From Limnohabitans sp. WS1 (lineage in GTDB: Bacteria; Pseudomonadota; Gammaproteobacteria; Burkholderiales; Burkholderiaceae_C): a stretch of DNA of 64,000 nt. The stretch is from contig NZ_NERU01000022.1 of NCBI RefSeq assembly GCF_003063265.1, positions 1 to 64,000 on the forward strand, given 5' to 3'. Below are positions 53,860 to 63,212 of this stretch, piece by piece. Every line of letters begins with the position of its first letter. Positions within the stretch are counted from its first letter, which is position 1. A program made the translations under genes and the position numbers. The notes beneath the pieces were generated by a model, which was given only the letters and a program-made list of their open reading frames with translations, did not search any database and was not told the origin of the DNA.

Positions 53860-54045
53860 GTGTGAACTCCCAATAAATGATGCATGGACAAAAAACACCA
53901 CACAGAACTGTGCAGTTCTCAGATTAACGCGCCATGGTGACCACCCGGCGACAGCAGTTGTGACCAACTGTAATTGCGGCCCCTCAAAACACGCACAGGG
54001 CCTGTTCAAAGCCAGGCCTGCCCCATCCCCGTAAAATCGCGCCCT

Positions 54046-55755
54046 ATGCTTTCTGCCAAACAACATTTGCTCGCGGCCTTGGCCACTGAGCTCGACAAAC
54101 TCCAACCCGGCGCAGGCGCACGGGCGGCCTTTGAATCCCCCAAGGTCGCCGCCCACGGCGACCTGGCCTGCACCGCTGCCATGCAGCTGGCCAAGGCCCT
54201 CAAACAAAACCCCCGGCAACTGGGTGAAACGCTGCGAGCCGCCTTGCTGACCACCCCCGCCTTTGAGCGCTGGGTGGACGCCATCGAGCTGGCAGGGCCG
54301 GGCTTCATCAACATCCGCCTCAAAGACACCGCCAAACAAGCCGTGGTGCACGAGGTCTTGCAAGCAGCCGACTGCTTTGGTCAGCAGCCCGCACAAGCGG
54401 GCAAGGTGTTGGTCGAATTCGTCTCAGCCAACCCCACAGGCCCGCTGCATGTGGGCCACGGCCGCCAGGCGGCACTGGGCGACGCCATCTGCAACTTGTT
54501 GGCCACACAAGGCCAGCAGGTCTACCGCGAGTTCTATTACAACGATGCGGGCGTGCAAATCGGCACGCTGGCCAAGAGCACGCACATGCGGGCGCAGGGC
54601 GTCAAACCCGGTGATGCCACTTGGCCCACCGACCCCGACAACCCCGAAAGCAAGGCTTTCTACAACGGCGACTACATCCAGGACATTGCCAACGACTTTC
54701 TGGCGGGCAAAACCGTGCAGTCCGACGACCGCAGCTGCACGGCCAGCGGCGATGTGAACGACCTGGACGGCATGCGCGAGTTCGCCGTGGCCTATTTGCG
54801 CCGCGAACAAGACCTGGACTTGAAGGCCTTTGACGTCAAATTCGACAACTACTACCTCGAGTCGAGCCTGTACACCAGCGGCAAGGTCGACGCCGCCGTG
54901 CAAAAACTCAAGGACGCAGGCAAAACCTACGAACAAGACGGTGCCCTGTGGCTCAAATCGACCGATTACGGCGACGACAAAGACCGCGTCATGCGCAAGG
55001 GCGACGGCACCTACACCTACTTTGTGCCCGATGTGGCTTACCACATTGCCAAATGGGAGCGCGGCTTTTCGCGCGTGGTGAACATCCAGGGCACCGACCA
55101 CCACGGCACCATTGCCCGCGTGCGTGCGGGCTTGCAAGCGGCCAACGTGGGCATTCCCGAGGGCTATCCCGACTACGTGCTGCACACCATGGTGCGCGTG
55201 ATGCGCGGCGGTGAAGAGGTCAAGATCTCCAAGCGTGCGGGCAGCTACGTCACCCTGCGCGACCTGATCGAGTGGACCAGCAAAGACGCGGTGCGGTTCT
55301 TTTTGCTCTCGCGCAAGCCCGACACCGAATACATCTTCGACATCGACCTGGCGCTGGCGCAAAACAACGACAACCCGGTGTACTACGTGCAATACGCCCA
55401 CGCCCGCATCTGCTCGGTGCTGGCGGCCTGGAAAGAAAAAGACGGTGGTGACATCGCCAGCCTGACGCACGCCGACCTTTCGGCCCTGCAAAGCCCGCAA
55501 GCCCACGCGCTGATGCTGGCCCTGGCCAAGTACCCCGAGATGTTGACCTCGGCCGCCAACGACTTCGCGCCGCACGACGTGACCTTCTATTTGCGCGACC
55601 TGGCCTCGCAGTACCACAGCTACTACGACGCCGAGCGCATTTTGGTCGACGACGAAGCGGTTAAAAAAGCACGTCTGGCACTGGTGGCGGCCACCGCACA
55701 GGTGCTGCGCAATGGTTTGAAGGTTTTGGGCGTGTCTGCCCCCCAAAAAATGTGA
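54046..55755 (+). CDS. argS: Arginyl-tRNA synthetase
   Basis: 569 aa from ATG 54046; the longer frame is not conserved. The class I HIGH signature appears as HVGHG in [18 protein letters not shown] (about 135-139), and the second signature as KISKRAG (about 393-399). The N-terminal Add1 domain (about 1-110) and C-terminal helical anticodon-binding domain (about 440-569) are both present. It charges tRNA-Arg. It starts the block argS - SPOR - dsbA - lptA - lptB - rpoN. Confidence 0.96.
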   Translation: MLSAKQHLLAALATELDKLQPGAGARAAFESPKVAAHGDLACTAAMQLAKALKQNPRQLGETLRAALLTTPAFERWVDAIELAGPGFINIRLKDTAKQAVVHEVLQAADCFGQQPAQAGKVLVEFVSANPTGPLHVGHGRQAALGDAICNLLATQGQQVYREFYYNDAGVQIGTLAKSTHMRAQGVKPGDATWPTDPDNPESKAFYNGDYIQDIANDFLAGKTVQSDDRSCTASGDVNDLDGMREFAVAYLRREQDLDLKAFDVKFDNYYLESSLYTSGKVDAAVQKLKDAGKTYEQDGALWLKSTDYGDDKDRVMRKGDGTYTYFVPDVAYHIAKWERGFSRVVNIQGTDHHGTIARVRAGLQAANVGIPEGYPDYVLHTMVRVMRGGEEVKISKRAGSYVTLRDLIEWTSKDAVRFFLLSRKPDTEYIFDIDLALAQNNDNPVYYVQYAHARICSVLAAWKEKDGGDIASLTHADLSALQSPQAHALMLALAKYPEMLTSAANDFAPHDVTFYLRDLASQYHSYYDAERILVDDEAVKKARLALVAATAQVLRNGLKVLGVSAPQKM

Positions 55756-55766
55756 ATGGATTTGCC

Positions 55767-56429
55767 ATGATTGCTCAATCTCAACGCGGCGGTACTTTTC
55801 TGGGTTTCATCATCGGATTGGTCCTGGGCTTGTCCGTGGCCATGGCTGTGGCCATTTACGTGACCAAGGTGCCCACACCGTTTTCCAACAAAAACCAACC
55901 ACGCACCAGCGACCAGGACGTGCAGGAAACGCGCAAAAACAAGGACTGGAACCCCAACAGCGTCTTGCAGCCCAAAGCCGCCGAAGAGATTGCGCCCCTG
56001 CCTGAAACCAAAGCACCTGTGGTGGACGACCAGCCCAAAGACAAGCTGGCCGAAAAACCTGCCGACAAAGCTCCCGCAGACACGCCCAAAGCCGAGCCCC
56101 GCCCTGCCGCCGTGACTGCCGACCCCCTGGGTGATCTGGCCAAAGCCAAAACCACCTTGAGCACCCCCGTCACCAAAGCCAGTGCCAATGAACCTTTTGA
56201 CTACTTGGTCCAGGCCGGGGCCTACCGTACCAGTGCCGACGCCGATGCGCAAAAAGCCAAACTCGCCATGTTGGGCATGGATGCCAAAGTGTCTGAGCGC
56301 GATCAAGGCGGACGCATCGTTTACCGCGTCCGGATGGGGCCTTTTGAAGACAAAAATGCTGCAGAACGCGCACGGGCCAAAATGGATGCCAACGGCATCG
56401 ACAACACGCTTGTGCGATTGCAGCGTTGA
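55767..56429 (+). CDS. SPOR-domain cell-division-type membrane protein
   Basis: 220 aa from ATG 55767; an overlapping GTG at 55752 would add five residues. Residues ~10-35 are a membrane helix (GGTFLGFIIGLVLGLSVAMA). A Pro/Lys/Ala-rich periplasmic linker (about 40-140) follows. The SPOR domain (about 145-220) has FDYLVQAGAYRTSADADAQK and RVRMGPFEDKNAAERA. SPOR domains bind denuded glycan strands at the division septum, as in FtsN and DedD. The stop of argS lies 11 bp upstream. Confidence 0.88.
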   Translation: MIAQSQRGGTFLGFIIGLVLGLSVAMAVAIYVTKVPTPFSNKNQPRTSDQDVQETRKNKDWNPNSVLQPKAAEEIAPLPETKAPVVDDQPKDKLAEKPADKAPADTPKAEPRPAAVTADPLGDLAKAKTTLSTPVTKASANEPFDYLVQAGAYRTSADADAQKAKLAMLGMDAKVSERDQGGRIVYRVRMGPFEDKNAAERARAKMDANGIDNTLVRLQR

Positions 56430-56480
56430 CATGACATGAACACCAGCGCCCAAAGGGTCGCTGAAACCCAAGGAGCCTTG

Positions 56481-57122
56481 ATGAAACGTCGCTTTTTTTC
56501 CACCGCCTTGCTGTCCACAGCCGCGTTCTTGGGCAGCTTGCCTGCCTGGGCGCAGCAAGCTTTCAAATCGGGCAAGGACTACATCACGCTCGACAAGCCA
56601 TTGGCCACCGATGCGGGTGCCGGCAAAATTGAAGTGCTTGAATTCTTCTGGTACAGCTGCCCTCACTGCAACGCTTTTGAGCCCCAATTTGCGCAATGGG
56701 CAAAAAATGCCCCCAAAGACGTGGCCGTGCGTCGCATTCCCGTGGCCTTTCGCGAAGACTTCGCCCCGCAACAACGCCTCTACTTCACGCTCGAGGCCAT
56801 GGATTTGGTTGAAAAAATGCATGTGCGCGTGTTCACAGCCATCCACGGCGAAAAACTCATGCTGAACACCGACGCGGCGGTGCTGTCCTGGATTGAAAAG
56901 CAAGGCATCGACAAAGCCAAGTTCAATGAAATTTACAAATCATTTGGCGTGGCGACCAAATGCAAACGGGCGGTGCAACTGCAAAACGACTTCAAAATCG
57001 AAGGCGTGCCCTCTTTGGGCGTAGCGGGTCGCTATTACGTTGATGGCACCTTGGCTGGCAGCATGGACCGCGCCCTGAAGGTGGCCGAATCCCTCATCGC
57101 CCAAACCCGCACGGCACGCTGA
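56481..57122 (+). CDS. dsbA: Thiol:disulfide interchange protein DsbA
   Basis: 213 aa from MKRRFFSTALLSTAAFLGSL, a signal peptide ending PAWAQ. The thioredoxin-fold active site is C60-P-H-C63 in FWYSCPHCNAFEP, with the cis-proline in IEGVPSLGV. It oxidises cysteine pairs of exported proteins. A third cysteine (KCKRAVQL, about 159) is not part of the active site. It follows the SPOR gene by 51 bp and ends before an intrinsic terminator. Confidence 0.93.
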   Translation: MKRRFFSTALLSTAAFLGSLPAWAQQAFKSGKDYITLDKPLATDAGAGKIEVLEFFWYSCPHCNAFEPQFAQWAKNAPKDVAVRRIPVAFREDFAPQQRLYFTLEAMDLVEKMHVRVFTAIHGEKLMLNTDAAVLSWIEKQGIDKAKFNEIYKSFGVATKCKRAVQLQNDFKIEGVPSLGVAGRYYVDGTLAGSMDRALKVAESLIAQTRTAR

Positions 57123-57139
57123 GGCCGCCCCCAGCCTGA

Positions 57140-57176
57140 GGATGGGTGCTCGCACAGCATCCATCCCGGGTTTTTC
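57140..57176 (+). terminator. Intrinsic terminator after dsbA
   Basis: Arms GGATGGGTGCT and AGCATCCATCC (11 bp, one G-U pair) with loop CGCAC are followed by CGGGTTTTTC, 17 bp after the dsbA stop. This would separate dsbA transcription from lptA, so lptA likely has its own promoter in 57177-57249. Confidence 0.75.
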
Positions 57177-57249
57177 TTGGGTCACGGGCGTGCTGGCAGC
57201 CGATCGTCAAGGCTTGGGCCTACAATCGAACGATTGTCCAGCAAGATTC

Positions 57250-57897
57250 ATGCCCTCCACATTCCACACCCCTTTTTTGACCGTCGTCTTGAGCGCCATG
57301 CTCATGGGCCTGGGCGGGTTGAGCCTGCCTGCATGGGCTGAGAAAGCTGACCGCGACAAGCCCATGCACATTGAAGCCGACAGCATGCGGCACGACGACA
57401 ACAAACAACTGACGCAATTCAACGGCCAAGTGGTCGCCACCAAAGGCACCCTGGTGTTGCGGGCCGACCGCATGGAAGTTCAGCAAGACAGCCAAGGCAA
57501 ACAAGTGGCCCGCTTGTGGGCGGCCCCCAATGAACGGGTGTTCTTTCGTCAAAAACGCGAAGGTCTGGAGGAATTCACCGAAGGCGAGGCCGAAACCCTC
57601 ACCTATGACAACCAAGCCGATGTGGTCACCCTGGTCAAACGCGCCGAAGTGCGCATGCTTCGTGGCACCGTGGTGGCAGACCAAATTCAGGGGCAAACCA
57701 TTGTGTTCAACAACACCACCGAAGTGATTCAGGTGGATGGCCGGACACAAGACAGCCCGAACGCCCGGGACCAGCGTGTGCGGGCCACCTTGACGCCTCG
57801 TCAAAACCCATCGGCCCCTGCGGCCGCTCCAGCCCAGACCGCACCGCGTCCCGTTTTGCGCAACAGCCCTGGCCTTGCCACGCCATCCAAACCATGA
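57250..57897 (+). CDS. lptA: Lipopolysaccharide transport periplasmic protein LptA
   Basis: 215 aa from ATG 57250. A signal peptide ends LPAWAEKA. The OstA/LptA beta-jellyroll follows (about 34-180): [58 protein letters not shown] and [18 protein letters not shown] Pro/Ala-rich tail of ~35 residues is longer than in E. coli LptA. It bridges LPS across the periplasm. It overlaps lptB (ATGA). No lptC gene lies upstream, unlike in many proteobacteria. Confidence 0.9.
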   Translation: MPSTFHTPFLTVVLSAMLMGLGGLSLPAWAEKADRDKPMHIEADSMRHDDNKQLTQFNGQVVATKGTLVLRADRMEVQQDSQGKQVARLWAAPNERVFFRQKREGLEEFTEGEAETLTYDNQADVVTLVKRAEVRMLRGTVVADQIQGQTIVFNNTTEVIQVDGRTQDSPNARDQRVRATLTPRQNPSAPAAAPAQTAPRPVLRNSPGLATPSKP

Positions 57898-58652
57898 GCC
57901 AGGCCCCGTTCACCAGCCGCCTGGAAGCCCGGCACCTCAAAAAAGCTTACGGCAGTCGCAAAGTGGTGCACGACGTGTCGGTGCAAGTCGACAAAGGTGA
58001 AGTGGTCGGTTTGCTGGGCCCCAATGGCGCAGGCAAAACCACTTCGTTTTACATGATCGTGGGCTTGGTCAGCGCCGACGGGGGGCAAATTCTGATCGAT
58101 GGGCAAGACGTCACGCGCATGCCGATTCACAAGCGCTCACGCATGGGCTTGTCTTATTTGCCACAAGAAGCCTCGATTTTTAGAAAACTGTCCGTGGCCG
58201 ACAACGTGCGGGCCATTCTTGAGCTGCAAACCGATGGCCAAGGCCGCCCTTTGGCCCATGCCGAAATCGAAAAACGCCTGAGCGAACTGCTGGCCGATTT
58301 GCGGGTGGACCACCTGCGCGACTCCCCCTCGGTGGCGCTGTCGGGCGGCGAGCGCCGCCGCGTCGAAATTGCCCGCGCCTTGGCCACCGACCCGCGCTTT
58401 ATTTTGCTGGATGAGCCTTTTGCCGGCATCGACCCGATCGCCGTGATCGAGATCCAGCGCATCATCGCCTTCCTCAAGCAACGCGGCATTGGCGTGCTCA
58501 TCACCGACCACAATGTGCGCGAGACCCTGGGCATTTGCGATCACGCGTTCATCATCAGTGAAGGCCGCGTGCTGGCCGAAGGCACACCCGAGGAAATCGT
58601 GGCCAATGCCGATGTGCGCCGGGTGTACCTGGGCGAACACTTCCGCATGTGA
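57894..58652 (+). CDS. lptB: Lipopolysaccharide export ABC ATPase LptB
   Basis: 252 aa. A single nucleotide-binding domain with Walker [11 protein letters not shown]-loop in [13 protein letters not shown], signature [15 protein letters not shown], Walker [14 protein letters not shown] and switch His in [11 protein letters not shown]. The LptB signature region is complete, and the C terminus reads [12 protein letters not shown]. It powers LptFG extraction of LPS from the inner membrane. It overlaps lptA by 4 bp. Confidence 0.96.
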   Translation: MSQAPFTSRLEARHLKKAYGSRKVVHDVSVQVDKGEVVGLLGPNGAGKTTSFYMIVGLVSADGGQILIDGQDVTRMPIHKRSRMGLSYLPQEASIFRKLSVADNVRAILELQTDGQGRPLAHAEIEKRLSELLADLRVDHLRDSPSVALSGGERRRVEIARALATDPRFILLDEPFAGIDPIAVIEIQRIIAFLKQRGIGVLITDHNVRETLGICDHAFIISEGRVLAEGTPEEIVANADVRRVYLGEHFRM

Positions 58653-58689
58653 TGCACCCATCCCAACGCCTTGACACGAAAGCACAGCC

Positions 58690-60231
58690 ATGAAGCCCGG
58701 CCTGTCGCTGCGCATGTCCCAGCACTTGGCGCTCACGCCCCAGCTGCAACAATCGATCCGCCTGCTGCAACTGTCCACGCTGGAGCTGTCGCAAGAGGTG
58801 GACCAGATGCTGGACGAGAACCCGTTTCTTGAACGCACCGAGGAAGAAGCGCCTGCCGAAGCCTTTGGTCTGGACCAGGCCGACACCCACGTCAGTTTGG
58901 GCGACCGCGTGAGCGAAAGCGCCAGCAGCGCCAGCAGCAGCGAGGACAACGCCAACGAAGCCCGTGACGAAGCCGTGACCGATGTGGCCGAAAGCTGGGA
59001 CGGCGACGGCAGCGTGGACATGCGCCCCGACGACAGCGAATGGGGCGGCGACGCCACCCCACGCCAAAACAACGGCGAAGAAACCGCCGACGCCATCGAC
59101 CTGGCCGGCAGCAGCGGCTCTCTGACCGACTTTTTGCACCGCCAGGCCTTGTCGTTGCGCTTGTCCGAGATTGACCGCGCTGCGCTGCGCTTTTTGATCG
59201 AGTCGCTCAACGACGATGGCTACCTGACCGACACCCTGCCCGAACTGGCCGCCAGCCTGGCCGGCACTGACGACCTTGAACAAATCGACGAGCTGGTGCA
59301 CCGATTCACGGTGGCGCTGGGCTTGCTGCAATCGCTCGAACCCGTGGGCGTGGGTGCACGCGACTTGGCCGAATGCCTGCGCATCCAGGTCAAAGCCTGT
59401 CTGCAGGACTCCCCCGACGACGAAGTGGCCCAAGCGGCACTGGCCATCTGCGCCCAGCCGCTGGACATGCTGGCCAAGCGCGACTACAAGCGTTTGGCGC
59501 TGGCCTGTGGCTTGAGCGAAGCCGTGGTCAAAGCCGCCATTCCCTTCATTGCCCGGCTTGAACCCAAACCGGGCCGGCCCTTTGTGCAGGCCGAGCGCAA
59601 CATCATCATTCCCGATGTGCTGGTGGTCAACACCAGCAAAACCGGCACACCCAAATTTCGAATCCAGCTCAACCCCGACGTGATGCCCAAGCTGCGTGTA
59701 CACGACATCTATGCCAACGCCCTGCGCGGCGGCAAGGGCGACAGCCACGCGGGCTTGCAGCAACGTCTGCAAGAAGCCCGCTGGTTCATCAAGAACATCC
59801 AGCAGCGCTTTGACACCATCTTGCGCGTGTCCACCGCCATCGTCGAGCGACAAAAGAACTTTTTGACGCACGGCGCTCTGGCCATGCGCCCACTGGTGCT
59901 GCGCGAAATTGCCGACGAGCTGGGCATGCACGAGTCCACCATCAGCCGTGTGACCACGGCCAAATACATGTCCACGCCGCAAGGCACGTTTGAGTTGAAG
60001 TATTTCTTTGGCTCGGGCCTGGGCACCGACAGCGGCAGCGCCGCGTCGAGCACCGCCGTGCGGGCGCTCATCAAGCAGTTTGTTGCGGCTGAAAAACCCG
60101 CCAAACCCCTGTCGGACAACCAAATTTCCGAGATGCTGAAAGAGCAAGGCATCGACTGCGCACGTCGCACGGTGGCCAAGTACCGCGAAGCCCTGAAGAT
60201 CGCGCCCGCCAACCTGCGCAAAACCCTTTGA
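58690..60231 (+). CDS. rpoN: RNA polymerase sigma-54 factor
   Basis: 513 aa. Region I is Gln/Leu-rich (LSLRMSQHLALTPQLQQSIR), followed by an acidic region II (about 55-140) and the core-binding region III. The DNA-binding helix-turn-helix has LGMHESTISRVTTAKYMSTP, and the C-terminal RpoN box reads ARRTVAKYR. It directs transcription of nitrogen, motility and other genes with enhancer-binding activators. It follows lptB, as is usual; the hpf/ptsN genes that commonly come next are replaced here by an RNA methyltransferase gene. Confidence 0.96.
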   Translation: MKPGLSLRMSQHLALTPQLQQSIRLLQLSTLELSQEVDQMLDENPFLERTEEEAPAEAFGLDQADTHVSLGDRVSESASSASSSEDNANEARDEAVTDVAESWDGDGSVDMRPDDSEWGGDATPRQNNGEETADAIDLAGSSGSLTDFLHRQALSLRLSEIDRAALRFLIESLNDDGYLTDTLPELAASLAGTDDLEQIDELVHRFTVALGLLQSLEPVGVGARDLAECLRIQVKACLQDSPDDEVAQAALAICAQPLDMLAKRDYKRLALACGLSEAVVKAAIPFIARLEPKPGRPFVQAERNIIIPDVLVVNTSKTGTPKFRIQLNPDVMPKLRVHDIYANALRGGKGDSHAGLQQRLQEARWFIKNIQQRFDTILRVSTAIVERQKNFLTHGALAMRPLVLREIADELGMHESTISRVTTAKYMSTPQGTFELKYFFGSGLGTDSGSAASSTAVRALIKQFVAAEKPAKPLSDNQISEMLKEQGIDCARRTVAKYREALKIAPANLRKTL

Positions 60232-60244
60232 GAAGACTTTCCCC

Positions 60245-61564
60245 GTGAATTCATTGAACCTGTTCATGCCCTGCGCCGCTGGCGTTGAGGGCTTTTTGGC
60301 CGACGAGGTCCACGCCATCACCGGCCTCACGGGCCACGACCTGATGACCGGGCGCGGCGGCGTGATGGCCCGCGCCTCGTGGCGCGACGCCCTGCGCATC
60401 AACCTGCACAGCCGCCTGACCCAGCGCGTGCTGGTGCAGCTGTCGGTCACCGATTACCGCAACGAAAACGACCTGTACCGCGCAGCCAGCGAAGTGGCTT
60501 GGGAAATCTGGTTCACGCCCAAGCAAACCTTCAAGATCGACATCACGGCGCAGCACAGCCCACTGACCAGCCTGAACTTTGCGGCGCTCAAAATCAAAGA
60601 CGCGGTAGCCGACCGCTTTCGCGCCAAGCGCGGCGAGCGTCCCAGCGTCGACACCAGCTGGCCCGACGTGCGCATCTACGCGCACCTGACCCCCGAAACG
60701 GCCACGCTCTACATCGACACCTCGGGCGAGCCGCTGTTCAAGCGCGGCTGGCGCACCGACAAGGGCGATGCGCCTTTGAAAGAAACCCTGGCCGCCGCCA
60801 TGATCGCGGCCAGCGGCTGGGACGCCACCGTGCCCCTGTACGACCCCTGCTGCGGCAGCGGCACCATCCCGATCGAAGCGGCGCAAATCGCCTGCGGCAT
60901 CGCCCCAGGTTTGCAACGCCGCTTTGGCTTCGAGAAATTGCTGCCCTTCCAGAACCACGTCTGGCAAGGCCTGATCGAAGAAGCCCGTGACCTGGAACAC
61001 GAACCCACCGCGCCCGTCTTTGGAAGCGATGTGGCCTTCCGCATGGTCGACTTTTCGGAGCGCAATGCCGAGCGTGCTGGCGTGTCCGGCGTGATCGAGT
61101 TCCGAGGTGGTGATGCGCTGCAACGCATGCCCCCCAGCGAGACGCCCGGCGTCATGCTGCTCAACCCGCCCTATGGCGAACGCATTGCCGCAGCGGGTGT
61201 GGCCGGGCGCGGGCGCGAGAACTTCCAGCCTGGTGCGCTGGCAAGCTCCAGAGCAGCCGCCCCAAGCCACCACCGCGAGACTGCTCAGACCGACGACGGA
61301 GGCGACTTCTTTGCCCAACTGGCCAGCCACTGGAAGAAAAACTACAGCGGTTGGAGCGCCTGGATGCTCACGCCCGACCTGAAGCTGCCCAGCAAAATGC
61401 GCTTGAAAGAATCGCGCCGCGTGCCCATGTGGAACGGCCCCATCGAATGCCGTCTGTTTCGCTTTGACATGATCAAAGGCAGCTTGAAGCGCGTGCCTGG
61501 CGACGGCACCCAGAGCCCAGCGGGCACGCCCGGCCCCGACGTCTCGGGCACAGCTGCCCCATGA
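60245..61564 (+). CDS. THUMP-domain RNA methyltransferase, RlmL-type (N2-guanine)
   Basis: 439 aa, starting at GTG 60245 directly after the rpoN stop; the N terminus MNSLNLFMPCAAGVEGFLAD is conserved. A THUMP RNA-binding domain (about 55-165) precedes the methyltransferase domain: YDPCCGSGTIPIEAAQI is the SAM-binding motif and LLNPPYGERI the catalytic NPPY. It resembles the N-terminal half of RlmL/YcbY, which modifies G2445 of 23S rRNA; the RlmK half is absent. A Gly/Ala/Ser-rich insert (about 315-350) is unusual. It overlaps the next gene by 4 bp. Confidence 0.9.
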   Translation: MNSLNLFMPCAAGVEGFLADEVHAITGLTGHDLMTGRGGVMARASWRDALRINLHSRLTQRVLVQLSVTDYRNENDLYRAASEVAWEIWFTPKQTFKIDITAQHSPLTSLNFAALKIKDAVADRFRAKRGERPSVDTSWPDVRIYAHLTPETATLYIDTSGEPLFKRGWRTDKGDAPLKETLAAAMIAASGWDATVPLYDPCCGSGTIPIEAAQIACGIAPGLQRRFGFEKLLPFQNHVWQGLIEEARDLEHEPTAPVFGSDVAFRMVDFSERNAERAGVSGVIEFRGGDALQRMPPSETPGVMLLNPPYGERIAAAGVAGRGRENFQPGALASSRAAAPSHHRETAQTDDGGDFFAQLASHWKKNYSGWSAWMLTPDLKLPSKMRLKESRRVPMWNGPIECRLFRFDMIKGSLKRVPGDGTQSPAGTPGPDVSGTAAP

Positions 61565-62166
61565 GTCTGGAGGTGGGCATGGGCTCGGAAGTGGGTGTTC
61601 AGATGGGCATTCAGGTGGCTGCACAGGTGGCGGCTCAAGTCAGCGCCCAGCTTGGCCTTGAGGGTGGCTGTGAAGATGTCTCGGCCCAGCGGCAGTCTGC
61701 GGGCGCAGACGGGATTCAAGCACCGACCCGCCGCGTGCTGGACACCAACATCGTGCTCGACCTGTGGGTGTTTGACGAACCCCGAGCCGAAGCCCTGCGC
61801 ACCAGCGTCGAGTCCGGCAGCACGCAGTGGCTGGCCACCGCCACCATGCGCGAAGAGCTGGCCCGCGTGCTGGCATACCCGCAAATTGTCAAACGCCTGG
61901 CGCACCGCCAACTGCCCGCCAGCGCCGTATTGGCGCACTTTGACCGCTGGGCGCAACTGCAGCCCGACGCACCCAAAGCCCCCTATGTCTGCAAAGACGC
62001 CGACGACCAAATGTTCATCGACCTGGCCGTACAGCACACCGCCACCCTGCACAGCAAAGACGCGCAAGTGCTGTGCATGAAAAAACGCCTGGAACGCTGC
62101 GGCGTGGCCCTCAACCCGGCCATGCCCAGCACAAAATCACCCAATACCGAGCCCGCACCGCTGTAA
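61561..62166 (+). CDS. PIN-domain protein, putative toxin-type ribonuclease without a partner antitoxin
   Basis: 201 aa. The PIN domain spans about 58-185: VLDTNIVLDLWVFDEP (first Asp), TMREELARVLAYPQ (Glu) and KDADDQMFIDLAVQH (third Asp). This is the COG1569-type 'PIN-family toxin component'. The first ~57 residues are a degenerate Val/Gln/Gly/Ala repeat (EVGMGSEVGVQMGIQVAAQV) unlike normal PIN proteins and may not be translated; no better start codon exists before the PIN core. No antitoxin gene is adjacent. It overlaps the methyltransferase stop (ATGA). Confidence 0.75.
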   Translation: MSLEVGMGSEVGVQMGIQVAAQVAAQVSAQLGLEGGCEDVSAQRQSAGADGIQAPTRRVLDTNIVLDLWVFDEPRAEALRTSVESGSTQWLATATMREELARVLAYPQIVKRLAHRQLPASAVLAHFDRWAQLQPDAPKAPYVCKDADDQMFIDLAVQHTATLHSKDAQVLCMKKRLERCGVALNPAMPSTKSPNTEPAPL

Positions 62167-62219
62167 GGTCCACCACCCTTTTTGGGATCTGCACCGCCCC
62201 TTCTGAGACTGCACCGCCC

Positions 62220-62299
62220 CTTGTAGCAGCGGCGCCCTCGCCGCGATAGAGCCTCGCAGACCACCTCCATCGCCCCGAGGGCCGGGCTCCCACAAAATG
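62220..62299 (+). repeat. Single diverged copy of the ~91-bp palindromic element
   Basis: It begins TGTAGCAGCGGCGCCCTCG and contains CCTCGCAGACCACC and CATCGCCCCGAGGGCCGGG, ending CTCCCACAAAATGCA, the same order as each unit of the tandem array. Outer arms are now imperfectly paired (GTAGCAGC versus GCTCCCAC). It lies between the PIN gene and the Sir2 gene. Confidence 0.8.
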
Positions 62300-62393
62300 C
62301 ACAACCGGTCGGTGCCCGCTGGCATCAAACCCGACACCAGCTGTCGCGCTGCCGCGCATACTGGCCGATCCATTGCATTCAGGAGCTCACCGC

Positions 62394-63212
62394 ATGACCA
62401 CCGCCCCCAACGCCGCCATGGCCCCACCCGAAAAACTGATCGAAACCCTGCTGCAAGCGCGACGCATCGTGGTGTTCACGGGCGCGGGCATGTCGGCCGA
62501 AAGCGGCATCGCCACTTTTCGCAACACATCCGGCAACCAGCCCGACAGCTTGTGGGGACAATTCAACCCCCAAGAACTGGCCTCGCCCGACGGCTGGCGC
62601 AACAACAAGCAACGCGTCTGGGCTTGGTACGAAGGCCGCCGGGGTGAGGTGATCAAAACCCAGCCCCACGCAGGCCACCTGGCCATTGCCCAGCTGGCTG
62701 ACACGCTGCAAAGCGTGCATGGCCAAGCGGTGCACGTCGATGTGGTCACACAAAACGTGGACAACCTGCACGAACGCGCAGGCAGCGCCCACGTCACGCA
62801 CTTGCACGGCAGCCTGTTTGCGCCGCGCTGCGCGGCCTGCGCACGCCCCGGCGCTTTTGCCTCCGGCGAGCCCGACCTCAAGCTGATGCACCTAGAGCCG
62901 CCACGCTGCCTGCACTGCGGCGGCCACATCCGCCCCGGCGTGGTCTGGTTTGGCGAAGCCATGCCGCAAGAACCCTGGCGGCACGCCGAAGACGCGGTCG
63001 ACGCCTGCCACGCCATGCTGGTCATCGGCACTTCGGGTGTGGTGTGGCCTGCTGCCGAGCTGCCCATCAACGCCCACCGCCTGGGCAAATTTGTGGCCGA
63101 AATCAACCCCACCCCCTCGGGCCTGGCCCAATACCTGAGCCTGCAATGGCCCAGTACGGCTGCAGCTGGCTTGCCTGCCTTGTTGGAGGCGCTGAAGGCG
63201 CGTGCTGCATGA
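62394..63212 (+). CDS. NAD-dependent protein deacylase, Sir2 family
   Basis: 272 aa from ATG 62394, with AGGAG 9 bases upstream. Sirtuin motifs are intact: FTGAGMSAESGIATFR (NAD binding), TQNVDNLHERAG, the catalytic His in VTHLHGSLF, zinc ligands in CAAC and CLHC, then RPGVVWFGE and VIGTSGVVWPAAELP. It removes acyl groups from lysines using NAD. The start-stop overlap (ATGA) with the receiver-like gene downstream suggests coupled expression. Confidence 0.93.
   Translation: MTTAPNAAMAPPEKLIETLLQARRIVVFTGAGMSAESGIATFRNTSGNQPDSLWGQFNPQELASPDGWRNNKQRVWAWYEGRRGEVIKTQPHAGHLAIAQLADTLQSVHGQAVHVDVVTQNVDNLHERAGSAHVTHLHGSLFAPRCAACARPGAFASGEPDLKLMHLEPPRCLHCGGHIRPGVVWFGEAMPQEPWRHAEDAVDACHAMLVIGTSGVVWPAAELPINAHRLGKFVAEINPTPSGLAQYLSLQWPSTAAAGLPALLEALKARAA

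Noticed and set aside
55623-56903. 426-codon antisense frame spanning SPOR and dsbA
   Set aside because: It crosses two well-supported genes and has no recognisable domain.
58555-60450. 631-codon open frame antisense to rpoN
   Set aside because: It mirrors the third-position G/C bias of rpoN, and its translation is Gly/His/Val-rich with no recognisable motif.
60251-61624. 457-codon open frame antisense to the RlmL-type gene
   Set aside because: No motif and no ribosome-binding site; the plus strand has SAM-binding and NPPY motifs.
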